Below are positions 16,658 through 26,021 of a stretch of 64,000 nt of DNA, one piece after another. The stretch's first letter is position 1. The number at the start of each line of letters is the position of its first letter. The notes under the pieces are model-generated. The model saw nothing but the letters and a program-made list of their open reading frames with translations, was not told the DNA's origin and ran no database searches. The stretch is from NCBI GenBank assembly GCA_035650355.1, contig DASRHT010000118.1, forward strand, positions 8,468-72,467. Reading direction: 5' to 3'. The DNA is from DASRHT01 sp035650355 (GTDB lineage Bacteria; Chloroflexota; Ktedonobacteria; Ktedonobacterales; Ktedonobacteraceae). The translations under genes were made by a program, and so were the position numbers.

Positions 16658-18322
16658 TTGACAACAGAAAAAATTCGGCTTGTCCCGCTGGGAGGTCTGG
16701 GGGAAGTCGGAAAGAATATGATGGTGGTTGAGTACGGCAACGATATCATCATTATTGATGCCGGGGTGATGTTCCCCGATGAGGAAATGTTTGGCGTTGA
16801 CCTGGTTATCCCCGATACGAGCTATCTCGCTGATAAGAAGCACCGTATACGCGGTATCCTCATTACTCACGGTCATGAAGATCATGTTGGTGGCCTCCCC
16901 TACATTTTACCTGCGCTTGATTTTCCGCCTGTCTACGCCACTCGTCTGACGCATGGTTTAATCAGCGTGAAGCTCAAAGAGCACCGCTTGCTTGAGAAGG
17001 CGACGATCACCATTGTAACTCCTGGTGACCAATTAGAGCTAGGCGAGTCGCTGGTGGAGTTCTTTCGCGTTAATCATAGCATTCCTGACGCGGTTGGGAT
17101 TGTCATTCGCACTCCTATCGGCACTGTGGTCCATACGGGCGATTACAAGTTTGACTACACGCCTGTTGATGGCAAAGCCGCCGACATCGGCACGCTGGGC
17201 CGCATTGGCAACGAGGGCGTGCTGCTGATGATGGGCGATAGCACGCGCGTAGAGTCTCCGGGCTATACGCCATCTGAGCGCGTGATTAACGATTCGCTCG
17301 ACAAAATCTTTGCCAACGCCCCCGGGCGCATTCTCATCGCGACCTTTGCATCGCTGATCTCACGCGTACAGCAGGTGGTGGATACGGCGACGCGCTACGA
17401 ACGCTTTGTCGCGCTTGTTGGTCGCAGCATGGTCAACAATGTGCAAATGGCGATTGAGCTTGGCTACCTGAATATTCCCAAAGGGATGCTGATCCGAGCC
17501 GAGGATATCAACAAGTTTGAACCAGAGCAGGTAGTAATCATCTGTACTGGCAGCCAGGGTGAGCCTACCTCGGCGTTGACACGCATTGCCAACGAAGATC
17601 ATCGTCTGGTGCGCATCCAACCGGGAGATACGGTCATTCTCTCAGCCACGCCCGTACCCGGCAATGAGAAAATGGTGCATCGGACGATCAACAGCCTGTT
17701 TCGCCAGGGCGCGGAGGTGTTCTATCAGGGCATCTCGAATGTACACGTTTCGGGCCACGGCGCGCAGGAAGAGCTGAAGCTAATGATCTCACTGCTGCGT
17801 CCCCGCTTCTTCGTACCCATTCACGGCGAATATCGTCAACTGGTACTTCATGCCAAGCTCGCACATTCGCTTGGTATTCCCGGCGAACATATTGTGGTGG
17901 CGGAAGATGGCGATATGATTGAGGTCTCTCCCGACAGGATCGCACTGACCGACCATACAACCAGTGGCAATGTCTTTGTGGATGGCCTGGGCGTTGGCGA
18001 CGTTGGGCAGATCGTGCTGCGCGACCGCAAAGTGTTGTCGCAAGATGGCATCTTGATGGCAGTCCTGACCATCGATAAAGAGACCGGACAGCCGCTAGCG
18101 GGTCCCGACATCGTTTCGCGCGGGTTCGTCTATATGCGTGACGCCGAAGAACTACTTGAGAGTGCCCGCGAGCGCGTTCTGGAGTCGTTTATCGGTCTGG
18201 ATGGGCGCCACGGCTCCGACTGGTCGTTCGTCAAAGACAAAATTAAGCATACACTGAGCGAGTTTCTTTATGAAAAGACCCGCCGCCGCCCGATGATCCT
18301 GCCGGTGGTGATGGAAGTCTAA
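16658..18322 (+). CDS. rnj: Ribonuclease J
   Basis: A 554-residue metallo-beta-lactamase/beta-CASP ribonuclease, the usual RNase J length. The zinc motif HGHEDHVGG is at about residues 71-79. HTGDYKFDYTPVDG, GDSTRVESPGYTPSE and HVSGHGAQEELK are the family's later motifs. RNase J has 5'-3' exonuclease and endonuclease activity and works in mRNA decay and rRNA maturation in bacteria lacking RNase E-centred decay. The start is TTG at 16658, 11 bases after AGGAGG (16641-16646) and in register with the family N-terminus TTEKIRLVPLGGLGEVGKN; an in-frame GTG at 16619 has no ribosome-binding site. It is followed by a strong terminator. Confidence 0.95.
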   Translation: MTTEKIRLVPLGGLGEVGKNMMVVEYGNDIIIIDAGVMFPDEEMFGVDLVIPDTSYLADKKHRIRGILITHGHEDHVGGLPYILPALDFPPVYATRLTHGLISVKLKEHRLLEKATITIVTPGDQLELGESLVEFFRVNHSIPDAVGIVIRTPIGTVVHTGDYKFDYTPVDGKAADIGTLGRIGNEGVLLMMGDSTRVESPGYTPSERVINDSLDKIFANAPGRILIATFASLISRVQQVVDTATRYERFVALVGRSMVNNVQMAIELGYLNIPKGMLIRAEDINKFEPEQVVIICTGSQGEPTSALTRIANEDHRLVRIQPGDTVILSATPVPGNEKMVHRTINSLFRQGAEVFYQGISNVHVSGHGAQEELKLMISLLRPRFFVPIHGEYRQLVLHAKLAHSLGIPGEHIVVAEDGDMIEVSPDRIALTDHTTSGNVFVDGLGVGDVGQIVLRDRKVLSQDGILMAVLTIDKETGQPLAGPDIVSRGFVYMRDAEELLESARERVLESFIGLDGRHGSDWSFVKDKIKHTLSEFLYEKTRRRPMILPVVMEV

Positions 18323-18341
18323 GCTAGCAAAATAGGATAGG

Positions 18342-18373
18342 GAAGTGATGAGATTCTCATCACTTCTTTTTTT
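18342..18373 (+). terminator. Intrinsic terminator of rnj
   Basis: An 11-bp perfect stem (18342-18352 with 18356-18366), a 3-nt loop and seven T's at 18367-18373. It lies 20 bases after the rnj stop and separates it from ftsK. Confidence 0.92.
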
Positions 18374-18450
18374 GAGCACGCTAGCAATATCCATAACGGA
18401 CTAACAGACGCTTTTTGCTCCCGCTAGCTCCTACGTAGACATTTGCCCTA

Positions 18451-18479
18451 TTGCTTCTCTGGAACATCTGCGCTATCAT
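18451..18479 (+). promoter_or_regulatory. Promoter of ftsK
   Basis: TTGCTT at 18451-18456, a 17-bp spacer and TATCAT at 18474-18479. The short leader leads to the ATG at 18529. Confidence 0.5.
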
Positions 18480-18528
18480 AAACATACTGTTGCAATTAAA
18501 CTCTTTCGATGAGGGAGGGAAACCTGTA

Positions 18529-21489
18529 ATGGCGGGCAGTGGTCAAAGCAAAGGGAGCAAACGTGGCGAGCGCATTGTGCCGAGCATAGAGCGCGGCTCC
18601 TCACGCGTGAGCAGAGCCGCAGGCAGCGTCGGTTCGCAAAGTGCTCAGAGTATGCACGTTGAGCAACGCTCCAACGTGCCCGCTTCCCGGCAAGGCTCAC
18701 GCAGTGCCGCCGGAGCCAAACAATCTTCCCAACGCGGTAAGTCGGCTGCAAGCGCCAGGAAAAACCCGCCATCCAGCCGCCCAGGGCCTCCTTCTGCCGA
18801 ACCAAAGGATACGCAATTTATCAAATGGGCATACGACAAATGGAGCAGCCTGGAAGCGCGTCATCAGCAGGTCGTTCTGGGCAGCCTGCTACTCTTTTTG
18901 ACCCTTCTGCTGCTGGCCTCCCTGACAGTCTTCCGCACAGCTCCCATTTTGAGCGGGTTCTATAAGTTTTTTCTGACCTTTTTTGGCTGGTCGGCTTATC
19001 TCCTCTCCCTCGGACTCGTTGCCTATGCCCTGGCTCATTTGATCGAAGGTATACGCAATCAACACTTTATTCGCTGGTCAATGGTGATTGGTCTGACCTG
19101 CGTCTGGCTGCTATTACTAATCGAGAGCCGTCTGATCTTAGGACCGATGGCGGCTGGAGTGCTGGGAGAATTCCTGGCAGGCTTTTTGTTGGGATGGCCT
19201 GCCGCCATCGGCCATGTAACGATTCTCGGCCTGATATTGATATCTATCGTTATCGCGTTCCGTATCACATTTGGACAGATCCTGGGCGTCGGTCGCTTTA
19301 TCATGCACCTGGTCTCGGACCCGCCTCGACCGCCTGCCGATAGGGAAAATGACCTCTCCCCTTTTCTTGGGCAGCGTCCCCAATATAGCCGCTATGGCGT
19401 CGTCGCATCTGATCCTCCCGTGTCCGCTCGTAAAGCGGCCCAATCCGCACGGGCGGGACGGCGGTTGATCGACGAAGAATATGAAGATGATGACGAGGAA
19501 ACTATCGAGTTCGAGCCAGATTTCGATGAAGAGGACCCACTGAACGATATTAATGTGCATAAGCAAGAGGTGGGGTTGGTGCTGCACGGTTCGCGCACAC
19601 CGCAACCGCTTGATGAGGACGAGCATGCGGACTCCGTGCGAGGAGCGCAACAACGTGTGCTCCCCTTTGAAGAGACGGTAAGAGATTTTCCCAATGCGCG
19701 TAGCTCTCGTGGCTCTATGGAACCGCTCGCGCCTAATCCCCGCCTGCTGAAGCAGCAACCTAAATCGCGCTCAGTAAAATCTGCCCCTATGATCATCTCG
19801 CCCTGGAAGTTACCTGATCTATCGTTGCTCCACAATCCAGACGATGTCAAGCTGCACCTGTTGGGCGACGATACCGCCGGCCTGGCAAGAACAATTCAGG
19901 AGACGCTGCGCAGCTTCCGCGTTGATGCCGAGGTCAGGCAGGAAGATATCAGTATTGGGCCGACCGTGATTCGCTTCGGCATCCGCCCTACCGGCAAGCC
20001 TGCGATGAAACAGGACGATAAAACGGGCAAGATGGTTCCGGTGAGGGATGCCACCGGCAATATTGTCTATGAAGTGCGCACACGCGTCAGCCGCATTATG
20101 GCCCTGCAAAACGACCTTGCCCTGGTGCTGGAGGCCAAGACGATCCGTATGGAAGCTCCCGTCCCCGGTCGCCCTTACGTTGGCGTTGAGATTCCCAACA
20201 AGAACAGCCGCCTCGTCACCCTGCGCGAAGTGCTGGAAAGCAAAGAATACCTGGCCGCAAAGGCTAAATCAAAGCTGGCAATAGTTTTGGGCAGAGATGT
20301 CGCCGGCCAGGTCCGTGTAGGCGATCTGTCAAGGATGCCGCACCTGCTGATTGCGGGCGCCACAGGGGCGGGTAAAAGTGTATGCATCAATACCATTATC
20401 GCTAGCATTCTCACTCAGGCCACCCCTGATGATGTACGTATGTTGATGGTGGACCCCAAGATGGTGGAATTGAACATGTATAATGGTATCCCCCATCTGC
20501 TCTCGCCGGTTGTCACCGAGGTGGATAGGGTGGTTCCGCTGCTGCGCAACGCTATTAACGAGATGGAGCGGCGCTACCGCCTCTTTTCGCAGTTGAATGT
20601 GCGCAACCTGGATAGCTACCGCAAATTGCGCTTTGAGAAGATAGGGAGCGGTGATACTTCGCTTAACAACCTGCCCGCGATAGTCATTGTCATTGATGAA
20701 CTGGCGGATCTGATGATGGCGGCCCCGGAAGAGGTCGAGTCAATGATCTGCCGCCTGGCTCAACTGGCGCGCGCGACCGGCATCCACCTGGTAATCGCGA
20801 CTCAACGCCCTTCCGTCGATGTGATTACGGGCTTAATCAAAGCCAACATCCCGACGCGCATCTCCTTTATGGTCAGTTCCTCGGTGGACTCACGCACGAT
20901 CATCGATATGGGCGGCGCTGAGCGCCTGCTTGGTCGCGGCGATATGCTCTACTTACCGGCAGATGCGGGGCGTCCTGAGCGCATTCAGGGCGCATTTTTA
21001 GCCGACGATGAGGCTATGGCGCTGGTGGAGTACTGGAAGCAGCAAATTATTGAACATACAGCCCTGGTAAACAATAACGCTCCCCCTGATTCCGTGATGC
21101 CTCCATCGCAAGTAGAGCCTGGTTGGGAGATTAAAGATGAGCCTTCCGACGAATTTGAGCTGGACGACGAGCTATTAGACAAAGCCGAAGAAATTGTACG
21201 CGAATACGGGCGAGCCTCGATTTCGCTCTTGCAGCGTCGCCTGCGCATCGGTTACTCGCGTGCGGCCCGCCTGATCGATCTGCTGGAGGAGCATGGCATC
21301 ATCGGACGCGCCGAAGTGAGCGGGCGCGCCCGTGAAATCATCGACAACGGAGGCCGTTCTGACGACGAAGGCCATTCGCTCGCCGCCGAAGCCGACGATA
21401 TCATGGCGGAGGAACGCGCCCGCGACGAGTTTTTGCGCAAGCAAGCGGCTAATCGACGGCAGGGACAGATCCCTCACAATGAGGAATGA
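18529..21489 (+). CDS. ftsK: FtsK/SpoIIIE DNA translocase
   Basis: A 986-residue membrane-anchored DNA pump for chromosome segregation at division or sporulation. A basic disordered N-terminus (residues 1-105) is followed by four membrane helices (about 115-255), then an acidic linker rich in Glu and Asp (about 310-420). The translocase motor comes next: Walker A GATGAGKSVCINTI near residue 610, Walker B IVIVIDELADLM near 720, and ATQRPSVDVITGLIKANIP. The C-terminal winged-helix gamma domain (SISLLQRRLRIGYSRAARLI) should read the chromosome-orienting KOPS/SRS sequences. The start has GAGGGAGGG upstream; an in-frame extension to 18451 overlaps the promoter. Confidence 0.95.
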   Translation: MAGSGQSKGSKRGERIVPSIERGSSRVSRAAGSVGSQSAQSMHVEQRSNVPASRQGSRSAAGAKQSSQRGKSAASARKNPPSSRPGPPSAEPKDTQFIKWAYDKWSSLEARHQQVVLGSLLLFLTLLLLASLTVFRTAPILSGFYKFFLTFFGWSAYLLSLGLVAYALAHLIEGIRNQHFIRWSMVIGLTCVWLLLLIESRLILGPMAAGVLGEFLAGFLLGWPAAIGHVTILGLILISIVIAFRITFGQILGVGRFIMHLVSDPPRPPADRENDLSPFLGQRPQYSRYGVVASDPPVSARKAAQSARAGRRLIDEEYEDDDEETIEFEPDFDEEDPLNDINVHKQEVGLVLHGSRTPQPLDEDEHADSVRGAQQRVLPFEETVRDFPNARSSRGSMEPLAPNPRLLKQQPKSRSVKSAPMIISPWKLPDLSLLHNPDDVKLHLLGDDTAGLARTIQETLRSFRVDAEVRQEDISIGPTVIRFGIRPTGKPAMKQDDKTGKMVPVRDATGNIVYEVRTRVSRIMALQNDLALVLEAKTIRMEAPVPGRPYVGVEIPNKNSRLVTLREVLESKEYLAAKAKSKLAIVLGRDVAGQVRVGDLSRMPHLLIAGATGAGKSVCINTIIASILTQATPDDVRMLMVDPKMVELNMYNGIPHLLSPVVTEVDRVVPLLRNAINEMERRYRLFSQLNVRNLDSYRKLRFEKIGSGDTSLNNLPAIVIVIDELADLMMAAPEEVESMICRLAQLARATGIHLVIATQRPSVDVITGLIKANIPTRISFMVSSSVDSRTIIDMGGAERLLGRGDMLYLPADAGRPERIQGAFLADDEAMALVEYWKQQIIEHTALVNNNAPPDSVMPPSQVEPGWEIKDEPSDEFELDDELLDKAEEIVREYGRASISLLQRRLRIGYSRAARLIDLLEEHGIIGRAEVSGRAREIIDNGGRSDDEGHSLAAEADDIMAEERARDEFLRKQAANRRQGQIPHNEE

Positions 21490-21490
21490 G

Positions 21491-21518
21491 AGAGGGAGCG
21501 TGTTTTAGGGGCTCCTCT
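21491..21518. terminator. Terminator-like hairpin between ftsK and the cassette
   Basis: AGAG(G)GAGC pairs with GCTCCTCT around an 11-nt loop, with one bulge. It lies right after the ftsK stop, between convergent genes. Weak; no long T-run. Confidence 0.35.
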
Positions 21519-21529
21519 TCACCGTTTCG

Positions 21530-22423
21530 TTAATCTAAGCGGTCAATGTATTCCAGAGTTCCGTAATAGAGATACTTAGCGAAACGTCGGAACTGAAGGT
21601 CTAGATTTGCCCTTCTGATCGTTTGTGTCCATTCTCCCATATCGACACTGACCTCTTTTCGGAGGAGATCCTGTAATAGCCAAGTTCCGGTTGAGATAAC
21701 TTCAGATAGTTCATTGTAAAGGCATTTTCGAGAATGCCATGTAGATTGTCTACCTGTACGCTCACGCACAAAAAAATTCCACTTGTAATCTTGAATTTCC
21801 TGTCGAACCCAATCGTATAGCGATCTTCCTTGAATGATATAGGGATCAACGATCACGACAGTTCCATGATGGAAGGGGAGAAAACCTTTTAATACACTAC
21901 AGCTTATTTCAGGGTCGGCGGCATCTGAGTATTGGAAATCTTCGCTTAAAGCTTTTCGATATTTTACATATTGGCTTTCAGGGCTTCCTGTATTTACAGG
22001 ATGGGTAAACAATTTGTCCACATCTTCCAGAGTCTTTAGCGCTTCCTTTTCCCTCTCAAAATTTTGCGCTCCCGCTGATCGCAAACTGATAGCTATGTCC
22101 GTAGCTGCAAGCAATACAGCAGGACGAACTTGGATCAAAATAGGGCCATAAGGATTGGGAACTCCCTTGCCACCATTAGCAAAAGTTTTCCCGAAATCAG
22201 AGAGATTTACAAAAACCTTATCCCAAACCCCATTCGCTTTATCATTTTCATCCGTTTCGAGAGGAGTGAACGGCAGGTTTGCTTTTTCGAGGCAATCATG
22301 CGATGGAATACCGCCGAGACTGAGATAAGAAAGAAAATCGAGGAATTGACAAGCATGGAATAACTTTACATCCCTTGTTGCAAAGAGCCTGACTAAACGA
22401 TCTAGATTGCCACCTGTAATCAT
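21530..22423 (-). CDS. Unknown protein, possible ADP-ribosyltransferase fold
   Basis: A 297-residue protein, second gene of an AT-richer minus-strand pair. I do not recognise it with certainty. What is visible: near the N-terminus VKLFHACQFLDFLSYLSLGGI has the spacing of the [YF]H-x-N/D-x2-I/L-x3-G start of DarT- and AbiGi-like proteins. Then come FVNLSDFGKTFA and PNPYGPILIQVRP, similar in order to the second strand region of those folds. A single conserved-looking Glu lies in DPEISCSVLKGFLPF, where DarT has its catalytic Glu motif. No signal peptide or membrane segment. If the fold is right, it could be an NAD-dependent toxin acting on nucleic acid. GGGGA lies 7 bases before the ATG. A different unknown fold is equally possible. 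Confidence 0.45.
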   Translation of the reverse strand: MITGGNLDRLVRLFATRDVKLFHACQFLDFLSYLSLGGIPSHDCLEKANLPFTPLETDENDKANGVWDKVFVNLSDFGKTFANGGKGVPNPYGPILIQVRPAVLLAATDIAISLRSAGAQNFEREKEALKTLEDVDKLFTHPVNTGSPESQYVKYRKALSEDFQYSDAADPEISCSVLKGFLPFHHGTVVIVDPYIIQGRSLYDWVRQEIQDYKWNFFVRERTGRQSTWHSRKCLYNELSEVISTGTWLLQDLLRKEVSVDMGEWTQTIRRANLDLQFRRFAKYLYYGTLEYIDRLD

Positions 22424-22502
22424 CTACCATCCCCACTGATAAATTAATATCTAATAAAGACCTTCCAAGTCTTTAGATTCGTTGGTCCTTTCCGTTGCAA
22501 GT

Positions 22503-23504
22503 TTAGAAGCCTGGTAAAGAGTTCTGAACTGGTTGGCTCAAGGATTGCGTGTTAAAAGTAGCCTCGCTTGTTGGTAGCTTCCATAAGCCCTCTTGCGAGT
22601 AGGGTGCTTCTACCGTCTTTTGTGTGCAGCCACTGGAGACCGATTGGCTGAGATGCTCCTGTAACCATTGCGTCTGATCCTGCAATATTTCCGCAATAAT
22701 AGGCTGGACCTTACTCCAGAGGGCTTTTGCTTTATCGTAATCCAGGCCGAATCGGCTCAATCGCCACTGTATTTCCCTGGACCACCAGTATGAATCGGTT
22801 GCTTCGTTCAAAAGCGCGCTTTCGCAGTAAAAACTTACCCATGTTATTTGACGCACAGGGAGACCCATAATTTTTGCCGCTTCCCTGAGCGCAGCCTTCC
22901 CCTGATCGGTGTGTTTGTCTAATGCTATCCAGAGAGGGAAGGATTCTTGTTTAGGCGCGGAAGGATAGACTTCGAGTTCGTTTGTACTGATAGCGAGATA
23001 AGCAGCAGCCTGCATAAAGGCTCTATCCCAGGGCCACCCGCCTCGGCGATAGGCTTTATGAGCAGCTTCCACAAGAGCTAGCTGTTCATTGTTAGAACAG
23101 GTTTTTTTTGCCCAATCCCAAAATTTCTCGGGTTCTTTGATTGCCTTGCAGACATGTTCGATGGACTTATCTTCAGGCACATGAAGTAAAACAGAGTGAT
23201 CGCCGATTGAATATTCGTATGCTAATGAGCCAAGACCTGCCGCATCTTTTACCTTTACAGCTCCCGCGACGTTGGTAAGCGCGTTAAGAATACTATCTAT
23301 ATTTGTCTGGCTACTTTGTTGCATCCCTAGAGGCCAGCATTCCTCAAAAGTAATAACGGCTGTGCGCGCTCTAAGCCAGCTTGTATCACCAATATCGTAC
23401 AGGTGACGCGCAACTTCACGCGTTAAACGTGTGTCGCCACGGCGGACAGCTTTCTGTAGCAAAGATCTACAAACCTGATGAGTTTCTGGATTAGCCTTTT
23501 TCAT
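22503..23504 (-). CDS. Unknown protein resembling a RarA/MgsA C-terminal domain
   Basis: A 333-residue protein, first gene of the pair, 79 bases upstream of the possible ADP-ribosyltransferase gene. The N-terminus reads SLLQKAVRRGDTRLTREVARH then SWLRARTAVITFEECWPLG. This follows the pattern 'KAIRRGD...A...L...WLxRRLxVIAxED' of the C-terminal domain of RarA/MgsA clamp-loader-like ATPases. Later, WIALDKHTDQGKAAL resembles the 'DxHTxxGxxxG' segment seen in stand-alone relatives. No Walker motifs exist, so it is not an ATPase. Ser/Gln/Thr-rich tail from about 280. The start is ATG 23504 with GGAAGG 6 bases upstream; TTG 23510 is in frame. It could partner the neighbour as antitoxin or sensor, but this is inference. 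Confidence 0.45.
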   Translation of the reverse strand: MKKANPETHQVCRSLLQKAVRRGDTRLTREVARHLYDIGDTSWLRARTAVITFEECWPLGMQQSSQTNIDSILNALTNVAGAVKVKDAAGLGSLAYEYSIGDHSVLLHVPEDKSIEHVCKAIKEPEKFWDWAKKTCSNNEQLALVEAAHKAYRRGGWPWDRAFMQAAAYLAISTNELEVYPSAPKQESFPLWIALDKHTDQGKAALREAAKIMGLPVRQITWVSFYCESALLNEATDSYWWSREIQWRLSRFGLDYDKAKALWSKVQPIIAEILQDQTQWLQEHLSQSVSSGCTQKTVEAPYSQEGLWKLPTSEATFNTQSLSQPVQNSLPGF

Positions 23505-23534
23505 CAGCAACCTTCCATAAGAGTTTGTATTCTA

Positions 23535-23564
23535 ATTCTACTATTAAACTCTTCTACTTATCAA
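23535..23564 (-). promoter_or_regulatory. Possible promoter of the two-gene cassette
   Basis: On the minus strand TTGATA (23564-23559), an 18-bp spacer and TAGAAT (23540-23535) lie upstream of the ATG at 23504. The region is AT-rich, so chance matches are likely. GAGTTT/AAACTC arms at 23521-23526 and 23546-23551 flank the -10 and could be an operator. Confidence 0.35.
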
Positions 23565-23601
23565 GTATATGATAAATAATCTTACAATATGTAAAGTAAC
23601 C

Positions 23602-24330
23602 TTATCCCTTATCCTCTTCCTCCATCTCCTTCAGCAGCTTCACGTCCGCTTTGCTGCTCAGATCCAGCTTTGCGAAGAGGTCGGGGCGGCGCTGGCGGGT
23701 GATTTTGAGCGATTGCTTGCGACGCCAGCGCGCGACCTGCTCATGGTGCCCTGAGAGCAGGATATCGGGGACGCGCCAGCCGCGAAATTCGGCGGGACGG
23801 GTATACTGTGGGTATTCCAGCAAAGAGTTGCTATGCGACTCTTCGTCGATCGAGCCTTCGGTCAATACGCCAGGGATAAGGCGGCTCATCGCGTCAACAA
23901 TCACCATCGCCCCCAGCTCGCCGCCTGTCAGCACATAATCGCCGATAGAAATTTCGTCAGTAACAAGATGTTCGCGCACCCGCTCATCGATCCCCTCGTA
24001 ATGACCACATAAAAGCGTCAAACGCGGCTCCTGGGCAAGCTCACGGGCGATTTGCTGGGTGAAGATGCGTCCCTGAGGCGTCAACAAAATAATCGGGCCT
24101 TCCTGGTAAACGGCCTCGACGGCTGCGAAAATCGGCTCGGGCTTCATCACCATGCCGGCACCGCCGCCATAGGGGTAGTCGTCAACGATATGATGCTTAT
24201 CAGTTGTGGCATCACGAATATTATGCAGCGTGATAGTCAGCAGCCCTCGCTCCTGAGCGCGTTTTAAGATGCTCTCAGTCAATGGCCCCTGAAACATTGC
24301 GGGGAAAAGCGTAAAGATATCAACATGCAT
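23602..24330 (-). CDS. trmD: tRNA (guanine-N1)-methyltransferase
   Basis: A 242-residue SPOUT methyltransferase that puts a methyl group on N1 of G37 in tRNAs reading CNN codons, preventing +1 frameshifts. The N-terminus MHVDIFTLFPAMF is typical, as are DYPYGGGAGMVMKPEPI, LLCGHYEGIDERV (the knot with catalytic region) and EISIGDYVLTGGELGAM. The C-terminal helical domain ends in RPDLFAKLDLSSKAD. Length is normal. It is usually next to rpsP, rimM and rplS, but here stands alone between the unknown cassette and a histidine kinase gene. That suggests the locus has been rearranged in this lineage. Confidence 0.96.
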   Translation of the reverse strand: MHVDIFTLFPAMFQGPLTESILKRAQERGLLTITLHNIRDATTDKHHIVDDYPYGGGAGMVMKPEPIFAAVEAVYQEGPIILLTPQGRIFTQQIARELAQEPRLTLLCGHYEGIDERVREHLVTDEISIGDYVLTGGELGAMVIVDAMSRLIPGVLTEGSIDEESHSNSLLEYPQYTRPAEFRGWRVPDILLSGHHEQVARWRRKQSLKITRQRRPDLFAKLDLSSKADVKLLKEMEEEDKG

Positions 24331-24424
24331 GAACTACTCACCTCTGATGATATGTGTTACAATAGCACCGTTACTTCCTAATGGCAAGACCGCCAAATGG
24401 CTTTGGTGATTTTATGAAACATCT

Positions 24425-26020
24425 ATGTCCACAGCGGAGCTGAATATGTCCTGGTTTCAGGGGCGGCAAGGGGGGGATGCACTCGACCAGTTGACGATCC
24501 TCGTCGGGAGCGCCATTCGCTTGCTGCATGGCGATAGCGGTGTCTTCGTGGTGTCGAATGAGGCGTTTGACCCGCAAAGTAGCTCTGAGTATACGCTCTA
24601 CCGATTAAATGAGCTGGTGCTGCCTGTGCTGTTATCCTGCGCCCAGGAGGGGATGCAGCCGAGTTCGCTGCAACCGCTGGTAGCCGAGATTATCACACCG
24701 GAGCTGGCGATGCGGTTGGGAGTCGAGCCTGGTGAGGCTGAACAACAGGAGATTGAACGTTGCTCGCTGATGGTCAATGATGGCGCCGGGCCGATAGGGG
24801 CGCTGCACTTCCTACGGCCTGCCAGGAGGCATGAGTGCTTCGCGTTTGATGGTGAGGAGAAGACGCTTCGTCTATTCATCGCGCAGCTTGCCACCGGCTT
24901 GCGTTTTGCCTTGAAATCGCAATCGCTCGTGAAGGAGCAGAGCCGTCTGGCTGCTATCTTTCAGCACAGCGCCGAGGGCATCCTCATCGTCGATAACGCG
25001 CTACGCATTATCAATTTTAATCCGGCGATGGAGCGGTTGACCGGATGGCGAGAGAGCGAAGTGTTGGGCCGTTTCTATTTCGAAGTCTTGCGCCCAAAGG
25101 ATCGCCAGGGCAGCGATCCTGGTTTGCAGAATTCGCCCATTTTGCAAGTGTTTGCCGGTCAGGAAGTGATTAATCGGGAAATGGTTATTGTCGCCCGCGA
25201 CGGCCAGCGCATTGGAGTCAGTGTGACCGCGTCCTGTATACGTTCGACGTGGGGGGAGCCGATGAATGGTATCCTCAATGTGCGCGACCTGACGCGCGAG
25301 CGCGAACAGGAGGAGCAGCGTTCGACATTCATCTCGGTGATTTCGCACGAACTGCAAACGCCGATAGCGATTATTAAGGGATATGCTTCGACGCTGGCGC
25401 GCACCGATGCGAAGCTAGACGCCGATGCGCTGCATTCCCGCCTGGTTGCCATTGAGGAGGAGGCGGACCGCCTGAACAAACTGGTAGGGAATCTGCTTTA
25501 TGCCTCGCGTATTCAGGCTGGGGGGCTACAAATGGAGCTTTCTGCCCTCGACCTTCCCCCGTTGATCCAGGGGGTTGTGCGCCGGCTCAAAGCTAAAAGC
25601 CCCGGAGTAAGCGTAACGCTGGCGATCCCGCCCAACCTGCCGACAGTAGTGGCTGATAGAGAACGTATCGAAGAAGTGTTACAGAATTTGTTGGACAATG
25701 CCGTAAAATATTCGCCCAGGCTGGCTCACCTGACGGTTAGTTGCCGCATCACCGGCGATGAGGTGATTGTCAGTGTGAGTGACGCAGGCATGGGGATCTC
25801 GTTGCGGGACCAGGAGCAGATCTTCGACCGGTTCCAGCGTGCTGGGGATGCCCACTCTCGTTCAGCTCCAGGTGCAGGCCTGGGACTCTACATTTGTCGC
25901 GCTATCGTTGAAGCGCATGGAGGGCGCATCTGGGTTGAGAGCACTCTGCGCCAGGGTTCGACATTTTCGTTTAGTTTGCCGCGTGAGGAGAAAGCGCATT
26001 TACCGATGGTGGTGTTTTAG
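24425..26020 (+). CDS. PAS sensor histidine kinase
   Basis: A 531-residue kinase without membrane segments. The N-terminal 160 residues look GAF-like (QLTILVGSAIRLLHGDSGVFVV). A PAS domain follows at about 175-290 (IFQHSAEGILIVDNALRIINFN, WREVGRF-like core), then the HisKA domain with the phospho-accepting His in FISVISHELQTPIAII near residue 308. The HATPase domain follows: NLLDNAVKYSPR (N box), VSDAGMGIS (G1), GAGLGLYICRAIVEAHGG (G2). It should be a cytoplasmic sensor. Its response regulator starts one base after its stop. The translation start has only a weak upstream site. Confidence 0.92.
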   Translation: MSTAELNMSWFQGRQGGDALDQLTILVGSAIRLLHGDSGVFVVSNEAFDPQSSSEYTLYRLNELVLPVLLSCAQEGMQPSSLQPLVAEIITPELAMRLGVEPGEAEQQEIERCSLMVNDGAGPIGALHFLRPARRHECFAFDGEEKTLRLFIAQLATGLRFALKSQSLVKEQSRLAAIFQHSAEGILIVDNALRIINFNPAMERLTGWRESEVLGRFYFEVLRPKDRQGSDPGLQNSPILQVFAGQEVINREMVIVARDGQRIGVSVTASCIRSTWGEPMNGILNVRDLTREREQEEQRSTFISVISHELQTPIAIIKGYASTLARTDAKLDADALHSRLVAIEEEADRLNKLVGNLLYASRIQAGGLQMELSALDLPPLIQGVVRRLKAKSPGVSVTLAIPPNLPTVVADRERIEEVLQNLLDNAVKYSPRLAHLTVSCRITGDEVIVSVSDAGMGISLRDQEQIFDRFQRAGDAHSRSAPGAGLGLYICRAIVEAHGGRIWVESTLRQGSTFSFSLPREEKAHLPMVVF

Positions 26021-26021
26021 C

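Noticed and set aside
25779..26021. Response regulator reading frame extending back into the histidine kinase gene
   Set aside because: The extra residues overlap the kinase HATPase domain in another frame; the receiver fold starts just after ATG 26022.
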